From: JBEKVE01 sp049514335
GTDB taxonomy: Bacteria > Actinomycetota > Acidimicrobiia > Acidimicrobiales > UBA8190
Assembly (NCBI GenBank): GCA_049514335.1
Contig: JBEKVE010000065.1
Location: forward strand, 1-15,883
Direction: 5' to 3'
Length of the DNA: 15,883 nt
Each line of letters begins with the position of its first letter. Within the stretch, counting starts at the first letter, position 1. Under the pieces are notes generated by a model that saw only the letters and a list, made by a program, of their open reading frames with translations, was not told the origin of the DNA and did no database searches. A program made the position numbers and the translations under genes. This document shows positions 1 through 6,116 of the stretch, one piece after another.

Positions 1-24
1 AATAAGAATTCGGATATGAATGGG

Positions 25-1074
25 TCAAATCGAGGGGAGCGACACCGTCGATCGCCGGCGGGCGCTGTGGCGGGCGGCGTCGAGGACCTCGAGGGCGGCC
101 ACACCGTCGGCGGCGGCGACGGGTGCCGGAGCGCCGGTGCGCAGCATCTGCTCCACCCCGGCGTAGAAGGCGCTCCAGCGTCCCGGCTCGCTGCGCACGG
201 GCTCGGCCACGTCGCCGCGCACCAGGCGACCCCAGTGCGGCGCCGGCTCCGAACCGAAGGCCGGGTCGTCGGCGCGCATCCCGGCCCGCAGCGCCTCCTC
301 CTGGCCGTCGAGGGCCTCCACCACATAGGCCCCGGCACTGCCGAGCACCCGCAGTCGGGGGCCGGGGGCGGCGGCCACGGCGCTGGCCCAGAGATGGGAG
401 CGTCCTCCCGCCTCGTGGGTGAGCGCCACGAACACGTCGTCGTCGGCCCCGCCGCGGCGGGCGTCGATCTCGGCGTAGACCTCGGTCACGGGCCCGAGGA
501 GCATGCGGGCCTGGTCCACGAGGTGCACGCCCAGATCGAGGAGCACCCCACCCCCCTCCTCCGACGACAGCCGGTGGCGCCACGCCCCGGTATCGGGCTC
601 GGGACGCCACCGCTCGAAGCGCGACTCGTACCGGCGCAGCTCCCCGAGCGCACCGCCGTCCACCAGACGGCGCAGGGTCAGCTGGTCGGAGTCGTAGCGG
701 CGGTTGTGGAACGGCACGACCGCCACCCCGGCCCGCCGCCCCGCGTCGAGCACGGTGCGGGCGTCGGCGACCGTGGCCGCCATGGGCTTCTCCACCACGA
801 CGGGCAGACCGGCCTCCACCGCCGCCAGCGCCATGGCGGCGTGAACGGCGGTGCCGGCGGCCACCACCACCAGGTCGTGATCCGACGACCGGTCCCACAG
901 GTCCTGCGCCGCGGCGAGCACCGCCGCCCCGGGGAGATCGGCGGCGACCTGCCGGCGCCGACCGGGGTCGGCGGTGACGACACTCGTGAGCTCGAGGCCG
1001 GGCGTGGCGGCGATGAGCGGGGCGTGGAAGACCCGGCCAGCCAGCCCGTACCCGATCAGGCCGACCCGGATCAC
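25..1074 (-). CDS. Gfo/Idh/MocA family NAD(P)-dependent oxidoreductase
   Basis: Predicted cytoplasmic dehydrogenase of 349 aa, the usual family length, probably oxidising a sugar, polyol or inositol-type substrate. The N-terminal Rossmann fold shows the dinucleotide-binding run GYGLAG (residues 8-13). The family EKP motif is at 95-97, where K96 is the expected catalytic lysine. The second conserved block GGGVLLDLGVHLVD (about 174-187) supplies D180 and H184, the usual substrate and catalytic residues. The start is GTG at 1074, supported by AGGAG 8 nt upstream (1083-1087 region). It lies 31 nt after the ABC permease stop on the same strand, so it is most likely the last gene of the sugar-uptake operon, acting on the imported compound. 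The exact substrate cannot be read from the sequence. Family assignment is firm; substrate is inference. Confidence 0.93.
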   Translation of the reverse strand: MIRVGLIGYGLAGRVFHAPLIAATPGLELTSVVTADPGRRRQVAADLPGAAVLAAAQDLWDRSSDHDLVVVAAGTAVHAAMALAAVEAGLPVVVEKPMAATVADARTVLDAGRRAGVAVVPFHNRRYDSDQLTLRRLVDGGALGELRRYESRFERWRPEPDTGAWRHRLSSEEGGGVLLDLGVHLVDQARMLLGPVTEVYAEIDARRGGADDDVFVALTHEAGGRSHLWASAVAAAPGPRLRVLGSAGAYVVEALDGQEEALRAGMRADDPAFGSEPAPHWGRLVRGDVAEPVRSEPGRWSAFYAGVEQMLRTGAPAPVAAADGVAALEVLDAARHSARRRSTVSLPSI

Positions 1075-1105
1075 CGCCGCGGCTCCTGGCTGCGAAGCGG
1101 GGGCC

Positions 1106-2485
1106 TCAGCGTCCGACCGAGCCCCTGGTGCTCCCCCGCCGCGACAGGGCGTCGATCGTGACGGCGGCGATGAGCACCCCGCCGGTGACGATGAACTCCC
1201 ACTGCACGGCCAGGCCGAGGAGGTACATGCCGTTGTAGATCCCCCCGATGACGAGGCCGCCGAGGACGGCGTGGATGATCTTGCCCCTGCCCCCGAACAG
1301 CGACGTGCCCCCGATCACCGCCGCCGCCACCGCATACAGCACGAGCTGGCCGCCGTTGACGTTGTTCGACACGCCCCCCAGGTACGAGGCGTAGAGAAGC
1401 CCCGCGAACCCGGCGGTGACGGCGCACAGCACGAAGGCCATCGTGCGGATCATGGCCACGTTGATGCCGGCCCGCCGCGCCGCCTCGGGGTTGCCCCCGA
1501 TGGCGTAGACGTAGCGGCCGTAGCGGGTGCGCGCCAGGAGGAACGACCACGCGGCGGCGATGCCGAGAACGATGAAGATCACCCACGGGACGCCTGCAAG
1601 CGTCCCGATGGCGGCTCGGTTGACGTTGCACACGATGACGACGGCCACCCCGACGACGGCCATGAACACGATCTTGATGAGCGTCAGGGCGAGTGGTGGC
1701 GCCACCAGCCCGCTCCTGCGGCGGCGGTTGTCGCGCAGGAACAGGTTGAGGCCCCACAAACCCACGATGGCGGCCATGGCGATCCACCCCACGACCGGGG
1801 TCACATGCCCCCACATGAGGTCGTAGATGGCGTGCAGGTTCGCCGACCGGCCGATGAGGCTCGGATACCCCGAGAACGGTCCGAAGGCGAGCACGATGAG
1901 CAGGACGCCGTTGAAGATGAGGTTCCCGGCCAGGGTCACGATGAAGGAGGGGAGCCTGAGGCGGGAGATGAGCGTGCCCTGCAGGGCGCCGACGAGACCC
2001 ACGGCCACCAGGGAGATCACGATGGCCACCCACCACGGCCAGTTCACCGTGACCGGCTCCACCAGCTGCACGGCGATGACACCGCCCACCACCCCGACAT
2101 AGCCGATGGACAGGTCGATCTCGCCCAGCAGCAGCACGAAGACCTCCGCCATGCCGAGCACCATGAACACGGCGCTCTGCTGGAAGAGGTTCACGATGTT
2201 GCCGGCGGACAAGAACACGTGATGCGGGCTGATGGCCTGGAACACGATGACGATGGCCACCATGCCGAGCATGACCGGCAGCATCCCGCTCTCCCCGCCC
2301 CGTATCCGCTGCCACGACGCGCGCAGGTACTCGCGCATGGTCTGGGCCATGATCTCGGGCGGGGCGAGGAGCGCTGCCCCTTCGGCCGAGGTCAGATCGA
2401 TGTGCTCGTCGGGAGCCGGTACCAGCCCCGGCTCCGGGAGCACCCCACCGCCACCTGCGGGCCGCTCGGGGTCAATCCTTGCCAT
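1106..2485 (-). CDS. Sugar ABC transporter permease, XylH-like
   Basis: Integral membrane subunit of a carbohydrate-uptake ABC transporter of the ribose/xylose (CUT2) class, 459 aa. A hydrophilic N-terminal extension of about 65 residues precedes many hydrophobic helices. Typical family stretches are visible: EIDLSIG after the second helix, the cytoplasmic coupling loop GGNPEAARRAGI, and GGTSLFGGRG near the C-terminus. The long form and these motifs resemble XylH-type permeases more than RbsC. The ATG at 2485 is preferred because GGAG lies 9 nt upstream; an in-frame GTG at 2515 has no good ribosome-binding site. The chosen start overlaps the ATPase stop by 14 nt, indicating translational coupling. 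It works with the ATPase and binding protein upstream. Confidence 0.93.
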   Translation of the reverse strand: MARIDPERPAGGGGVLPEPGLVPAPDEHIDLTSAEGAALLAPPEIMAQTMREYLRASWQRIRGGESGMLPVMLGMVAIVIVFQAISPHHVFLSAGNIVNLFQQSAVFMVLGMAEVFVLLLGEIDLSIGYVGVVGGVIAVQLVEPVTVNWPWWVAIVISLVAVGLVGALQGTLISRLRLPSFIVTLAGNLIFNGVLLIVLAFGPFSGYPSLIGRSANLHAIYDLMWGHVTPVVGWIAMAAIVGLWGLNLFLRDNRRRRSGLVAPPLALTLIKIVFMAVVGVAVVIVCNVNRAAIGTLAGVPWVIFIVLGIAAAWSFLLARTRYGRYVYAIGGNPEAARRAGINVAMIRTMAFVLCAVTAGFAGLLYASYLGGVSNNVNGGQLVLYAVAAAVIGGTSLFGGRGKIIHAVLGGLVIGGIYNGMYLLGLAVQWEFIVTGGVLIAAVTIDALSRRGSTRGSVGR

Positions 2486-3263
2486 GCTCGACCGCTCCGT
2501 TCCCGGTGCCGGCACCCCTGGCGGTGAGGCCCATGCCCCCTGTGGTCATGTACTCGATGACGCTCTGGCGGTCGACGTCCGCCACGTCCTGCTGCGTCAC
2601 CAGCCTCCCCAGGTAGAGGACGGCGACCCGGTCGGCGACGGCGAAGACGTCGTTGAGGTTGTGCGAGATCATCAGCACCGCCAGACCGTGATCACGCAGG
2701 CGTCGCACCAGGTCGAGGACCATGGTGGTCTGGGCGACGCCCAGGGCGGCGGTCGGCTCGTCCATGATGACGAGCTTCGAGTTCCACATCACCGCCTTGG
2801 CCACCGCCACCGACTGGCGCTGTCCACCCGACAGCGACCCCACGGGCTGGCGAATCGATCGCACCGTCGTGACATGCAGGCCGGCAAGCGTCTCCGCCGC
2901 GGCACGCTCCATGTCGTCCTCGTCGAGCAGGCCGTGGCGGAGCCGCTCGCGTCCGAGGAACATGTTCTGGACGATGTCCAGGTTGTCCGCCAGCGCCAGG
3001 TCCTGGTAGACGGTCTCGATCCCGAGGGTCGAGGCGTCGTGGGCGTTGTGGATCCGGACGGGCCGACCTTCCCAGAAGATCTGGCCCCGGTCCGGTTCGT
3101 GGATCCCGGCGATGCACTTGATCAACACCGACTTCCCGGCGCCGTTGTCACCGCACAGCGCGGTGATCCCCGGAGCCGGTACGTCGAGGTTCACGTCGGC
3201 AAGCGCCTGGACCGCGCCGAAGCTCTTCGAGATGCCCTGCAACCTCAGGAGGGGTTCGTCCAC
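2472..3263 (-). CDS. Sugar ABC transporter ATP-binding protein (single nucleotide-binding domain)
   Basis: Cytoplasmic ATPase that powers the sugar importer. From the chosen start it is 263 aa with one complete nucleotide-binding domain: Walker A GDNGAGKS (38-45), Q-loop Q87, signature LSGGQ (144-148), Walker B LVIMDEP with E169, and switch H201. E. coli XylG and RbsA have two such domains in one chain, so this protein would act as a homodimer. I chose the GTG at 3263, preceded by GAGG 5 nt away, where homology to other ATPases begins. The open frame extends to a GTG at 3362, and another in-frame GTG is at 3323. The extension would encode a repeated Glu-Arg-Asp tract and cross a stem-loop, so it is more likely leader. 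The 3' end overlaps the permease gene. Confidence 0.9.
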   Translation of the reverse strand: MDEPLLRLQGISKSFGAVQALADVNLDVPAPGITALCGDNGAGKSVLIKCIAGIHEPDRGQIFWEGRPVRIHNAHDASTLGIETVYQDLALADNLDIVQNMFLGRERLRHGLLDEDDMERAAAETLAGLHVTTVRSIRQPVGSLSGGQRQSVAVAKAVMWNSKLVIMDEPTAALGVAQTTMVLDLVRRLRDHGLAVLMISHNLNDVFAVADRVAVLYLGRLVTQQDVADVDRQSVIEYMTTGGMGLTARGAGTGNGAVEHGKD

Positions 3264-3281
3264 GCTCGCCTCGGTCAAGTC

Positions 3282-3317
3282 GTCGCGTTCGTCGCGTTCG
3301 TCGCGTTCGTCGCGTTC
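3282..3317. repeat. Four perfect 9-bp tandem repeats upstream of the ATPase gene
   Basis: The unit GTCGCGTTC occurs four times in a row without mismatch, between the stem-loop and the preferred ATPase start. If translation began further upstream (3323 or 3362) the repeat would encode a Glu-Arg-Asp tract. With the start at 3263 it lies in untranslated leader. A 9-bp unit keeps the reading frame, so copy-number change would alter spacing or tract length, not cause a frameshift. Confidence 0.9.
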
Positions 3318-3319
3318 CC

Positions 3320-3325
3320 ACACTA
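3320..3325 (-). promoter_or_regulatory. Possible internal -10 element before the ATPase gene
   Basis: On the minus strand TAGTGT is followed by GGG, the same nine bases as in front of the deacetylase gene at 8037-8045. It lies downstream of the stem-loop and upstream of the tandem repeat, so it could start a shorter transcript for the ATPase, permease and oxidoreductase. No convincing -35 box is seen. This is inference from pattern only. Confidence 0.2.
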
Positions 3326-3347
3326 CGGCATGCTGGGCCCAGACGCG

Positions 3348-3378
3348 GGACCGTCGCCGCACGAGGCGGCGACGGTCC
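3348..3378 (-). promoter_or_regulatory. Intercistronic stem-loop between binding-protein and ATPase genes
   Basis: Perfect 13-bp inverted repeat (arms 3348-3360 and 3366-3378) around a 5-nt loop, starting 26 nt after the binding-protein stop codon. The stem is almost all G-C and no T-tract follows on the minus strand, so it is not a textbook intrinsic terminator. In binding-protein operons such structures typically protect the upstream mRNA end from 3' exonucleases or cause partial termination, giving more binding protein than membrane subunits. That role is inferred here from position and structure. Confidence 0.7.
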
Positions 3379-3403
3379 GCGCATCATGGCCTGGTGAAAC
3401 TGG

Positions 3404-4675
3404 TTACGGCGTGATGCCTGCTGCCGTGCAGACGCTGTTACCCACAGCGGTGCACAGAGCCGATGCCGAGATGAACTGGTCCTTGATCACCGTCGACTCC
3501 ATGTTGGAACCGGTCACCCACTCCGGGGTGAGCAGGGAGGCGGGCTGCGCCGACCCCGTCACACCCTTCGGAGGCGTGGTGGTCGAGTTCACGAGCGCCG
3601 TCGGCGGGGTCTTCCCGGCACGGAGGATGGTGGCCAGGGCGACTGCGTCCTGGGCCTCCTCGTAGATCGGCTTGTAGACCGACCCGCACTGGTAGCCCTG
3701 GAGGATCCACTCCATGCCCTGCAGCGTGGCGTCCTGACCGGTGGTCGGGACCTTCTTGGGGCCGACACCCTTCGCCTTCAGGTCACCGATCACCGCGTTG
3801 GCGAGACCGTCGTTGGCCTCGACCGTGGCGTTGATGTTGGTGTGAGCCGTGAACTGCTGGGTGAAGATGGTGGCACCCGTGGCGTTCACCCATCCGGGGG
3901 TGATCTGGTCGCCGACCAGGGTGTAGCCCTTGCTGTTGGTGAGACCGGCCGTGAGCGGCGTGGTCTGGCTGTTCCAGATCACGGAGTTGTAGCCCTCGGC
4001 GAACGACACCGCGTTGGGGTCGGTGTCCTCACCGCCGTCGAGCTCGAACACCTCGGGCTTGGCGATGCCCCAGGAGGACACGCACTGCTCGAAGCCCTGG
4101 CCGATGAGCTGGCCCACCTTGAAGTTGTTGAAGCTCACGTAGTACGTGTTCGTCCCCGTGAACGTGGCCCGGTCGTAGCTGATGACCGCAACGCCGTGCG
4201 ACTGCGCGTAGGACTGGACCTCTGCCCCGACGGTGGAGTCGATCGGGTCGAAGACGAGCACCTTGGCGCCTTCGGTGATGTCGGCCTGGGCGTCGGCGAG
4301 CTCAGTGGCGTCGACGCCGAGGGCGTTGTCGATCTTGAAGTCGGAGGTGCTGTAACCGGCGTCGGTGAACGCCTTGGTCAGGTAGGGCGCGTCGAAGTCG
4401 ACGTACCGGGTCGACGACGTCTCGTCGGGCAGGATCACCCCGACCAGACCGGTTCCCGCCGATGTGAGCGACTTGAGCGCCGTCATCTCGGAGAAGTTGA
4501 CGTTGAACGACGACACGGTGAGGCTCGACGGCACGGCCGCCTTGGGCGCACTCGTCGTGGTCGTCCCCGACGTGGACGGGCTGCTACTGCACGCAGCCAT
4601 GAGGCCCGCCAGTGACAGCACGGCCACGGCGACACCCAGGCGCCGCGATCGGCTGATGTTGCGAACGTTATCCAT
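3404..4675 (-). CDS. Sugar ABC transporter substrate-binding lipoprotein, XylF-like
   Basis: Extracytoplasmic sugar receptor of 423 aa that delivers its ligand to the permease. The N-terminus is a lipoprotein signal: basic residues to R12, a hydrophobic core, then LMAAC with C29 as the predicted lipidated cysteine, followed by a Ser/Thr-rich linker. The mature part is a type I periplasmic-binding fold (Peripla_BP_4). Recognisable stretches are VGVILPDETSSTRYVDFDAP at the first strand and YYVSFNNFKVGQLIGQG in the middle, which resemble xylose-type receptors. ATG at 4675 has GAGG 4 nt upstream. It is the first gene of the operon, followed by a strong stem-loop and then the ATPase. Ligand is probably a pentose or related sugar, but this is not proven by sequence. 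Confidence 0.93.
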   Translation of the reverse strand: MDNVRNISRSRRLGVAVAVLSLAGLMAACSSSPSTSGTTTTSAPKAAVPSSLTVSSFNVNFSEMTALKSLTSAGTGLVGVILPDETSSTRYVDFDAPYLTKAFTDAGYSTSDFKIDNALGVDATELADAQADITEGAKVLVFDPIDSTVGAEVQSYAQSHGVAVISYDRATFTGTNTYYVSFNNFKVGQLIGQGFEQCVSSWGIAKPEVFELDGGEDTDPNAVSFAEGYNSVIWNSQTTPLTAGLTNSKGYTLVGDQITPGWVNATGATIFTQQFTAHTNINATVEANDGLANAVIGDLKAKGVGPKKVPTTGQDATLQGMEWILQGYQCGSVYKPIYEEAQDAVALATILRAGKTPPTALVNSTTTPPKGVTGSAQPASLLTPEWVTGSNMESTVIKDQFISASALCTAVGNSVCTAAGITP

Positions 4676-4691
4676 GTGTCCTCGGTCCTCC

Positions 4692-4715
4692 CTAATAGGC
4701 AGCCGACATGGCTGC
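4692..4715 (-). promoter_or_regulatory. Candidate -10 element and 17-bp palindrome upstream of the sugar operon
   Basis: On the minus strand TATTAG (4697-4692) is a plausible -10 hexamer just before the binding-protein gene. Directly upstream is a perfect 6-5-6 inverted repeat, GCAGCC / GGCTGC (4699-4715), which would sit in the -35/-10 spacer. A repressor bound there would block transcription, as is common for sugar operons. There is no clear -35 box, and no regulator gene lies next to it in this window. Confidence 0.35.
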
Positions 4716-4895
4716 GCTCACTGAGCCACTGCTCGCACCACAGCCGGGGCCAGTCCCGCCCGTAGCACAACCGTCACAACCGCCCGCCAGCATCCCGCAC
4801 TCCGCTGCCAGACGACAGGGTCGAAAGTCCCTGGTGACCACTACGAAACGGCGCCAACGCCCCTGTTGTCGGGTGCACCCCTCTGACCACCGGAT

Positions 4896-4912
4896 AGAAA
4901 CCTAGCGTTTCT
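4896..4912. promoter_or_regulatory. Perfect 6-5-6 palindrome, operator or processing-site candidate
   Basis: AGAAAC, five bases, GTTTCT. It lies 32 nt after the stop codon of the phosphatase-fold gene and about 220 bp upstream of the binding-protein start. No T-tract follows on the minus strand, so it is a poor terminator. It may be a distal operator for the sugar operon. Its half-site differs from that of the palindrome at 4699-4715, so they would not bind the same regulator. Confidence 0.3.
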
Positions 4913-4944
4913 CCATCGTCACGCGCTTGCAATCTCTTCGTGCA

Positions 4945-5814
4945 TCAGATCACAAGCTCGGCCCGGACGGGTAGATGGTCCGAACCGCCGACGCGCAACA
5001 CCGACCCCGTCCCTTCGATGCCACCTGAGACGAGGACGTGATCGCTCTGCGCCACGGGTCGGGGCAACCACGTGGGCCACGTCCTTCCCCGCACAACGCG
5101 CGACCAACCGGGGAGCAGGGCCACGAGTGGCGGACCCCACATGTTCATGTCGCCGGCCAGCACGCCCCGCCCCGCGCCCTCGCCGGCCCTCTCGTCTGCG
5201 CCCCCGCCGTGGCGGGCGGCGACGCGCCCCAACCCTTCGGCGCGCAAGCGGCGGCGCAGCACGGCGATGTGGCGCGGCGAACCCTGACGGATGTGGGCGA
5301 GGTGCGTGCCGACGACAGGAACGGCGTGGTCGACGCCTTGGAGCAGCACCTCGACGACCACCGCACCGCGACGCGCCGCGTCACCGTGCAATTGCGGAAG
5401 CTCGATCGTCCACGTGCGCCGGATCGGAAGGCGACAAAGTACGGCGATCCCCCACGTGCCGAGCTCCATGTCGTGGCGCGCCGTGACCCGGGGCCGGTCG
5501 ACCCGGCGCGGGCGGCGACGGACGATGCGCAGGCCAAAGGAACTGCGTGCCCACACGTGGGGACCCCATCGACGGCCCATGTCCGCCGGGGGCACGAGGA
5601 TGCGGCCACGGGCGAGCACGAGCTCCGAGGCCACGTACCCGAGGGCGTCGGCCACCGTCGCCGCCAGCGACGGTCGGCCGTCGGGTGCCCACGACTCCTG
5701 GAGCACGAGCACGTCGGCGTCGATGCGCCGGCAGGCGTCCACCACGTCGAAGGGACGTCCCCAGCCGTCCACCCCCCCGTGCACGTTGTAGGTCGCCACC
5801 ACCAGGCGCGCCAT
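4945..5814 (-). CDS. Endonuclease/exonuclease/phosphatase (EEP) family hydrolase
   Basis: Metal-dependent phosphoesterase-fold protein of 289 aa. All characteristic family motifs are visible in order: ATYNVHGG with N10, VLQESW with E40, WGIAVLCRLP (121-130), VVGTHLAH with H171, GDMN with D222 and N224, QSDHV (256-260) and the terminal GGSDHLPV with D279 and H280. The active site therefore looks intact. No signal peptide or membrane segment is seen. The ATG at 5814 is chosen because family similarity starts at its second residue. The open frame continues upstream to 6249, but that part is Arg/Pro-rich with no similarity. There is no Shine-Dalgarno; TAGCCT lies 10 nt upstream, suggesting a nearly leaderless message. 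Substrate (DNA, phospholipid or nucleotide) cannot be told. Confidence 0.88.
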   Translation of the reverse strand: MARLVVATYNVHGGVDGWGRPFDVVDACRRIDADVLVLQESWAPDGRPSLAATVADALGYVASELVLARGRILVPPADMGRRWGPHVWARSSFGLRIVRRRPRRVDRPRVTARHDMELGTWGIAVLCRLPIRRTWTIELPQLHGDAARRGAVVVEVLLQGVDHAVPVVGTHLAHIRQGSPRHIAVLRRRLRAEGLGRVAARHGGGADERAGEGAGRGVLAGDMNMWGPPLVALLPGWSRVVRGRTWPTWLPRPVAQSDHVLVSGGIEGTGSVLRVGGSDHLPVRAELVI

Positions 5815-6116
5815 GAGAAGTCGGAGGCTACGACGACGGCGGCCCGCGCCGCGCCATGCCCCCGGTCCGGTGCCCCGGTGCCGCCGGTGGCGCCCGTGCG
5901 GAGCCGACAGGTTCTCTTGAACGCGCCCCGGGCTCGTTCGGATGGACCCCCGATGGGGGTAGCGGCCCGAGCAGGGCCAGCAGCCCAATCCGGAGCAGGG
6001 TTCACCACGCTGCGCGGTGGCCAACGGGAGCACCCTGCGTGAGCTGCTCAACCAGGGGCCGGGCGCGCCCGATAGCAATTGGGATGGCGTTGTGTCGAGT
6101 GGACGAAGCGGCTCCG
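5815..6116. other. Divergent intergenic region between the EEP hydrolase and the cysteine-module protein
   Basis: About 300 bp with no supported gene. It must hold the promoters of both flanking genes. A minus-strand TAGCCT (5830-5825) is a candidate -10 for the EEP gene. A perfect short hairpin ACCCCC-GAT-GGGGGT is at 5946-5960. A plus-strand TAGCAA at 6073-6078, 5 nt before an in-frame ATG at 6084, is a possible leaderless start for the downstream gene. Open frames crossing this stretch show no family similarity and weaker third-position GC bias. Confidence 0.5.

Larger units (their letters stand above)
4676..4944. other. Intergenic region upstream of the sugar ABC operon
   Basis: About 270 bp with no convincing gene, between the start of the binding-protein gene and the stop of the phosphatase-fold gene, both on the minus strand. 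It contains the two palindromes listed separately (4699-4715, 4896-4912). It also has a weaker inverted repeat CAGGG / CCCTG (4816-4833) and a direct repetition of the short word CACAACCG-like sequence near 4765-4785. It is less GC-rich than the flanking genes, as expected of a regulatory region. The promoter of the sugar operon must lie here unless the operon is read through from 5814. Confidence 0.55.

Noticed and set aside
1..24. AT-rich left end with an EcoRI site (GAATTC at 7-12), possible clone or contig boundary
   Set aside because: Only 24 bases are visible; a short AT-rich intergenic end is an equally good explanation.
974..2527. Long plus-strand open frame (517 codons) opposite the permease and oxidoreductase genes
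   Set aside because: It lies antisense to clear membrane and Rossmann proteins. Its product is an Asp/His/Gly/Arg-rich mixture typical of antisense frames in very GC-rich DNA.
3348..3378. Intrinsic terminator ending the binding-protein transcript
   Set aside because: No T-tract follows on the minus strand, so full termination is not supported; an mRNA-stabilising stem is the better reading.
5946..5960. Hairpin ACCCCC-GAT-GGGGGT as a terminator or operator
   Set aside because: It is short, has no T-tract and lies in a divergent promoter region. It is noted within that region but cannot be given a role.
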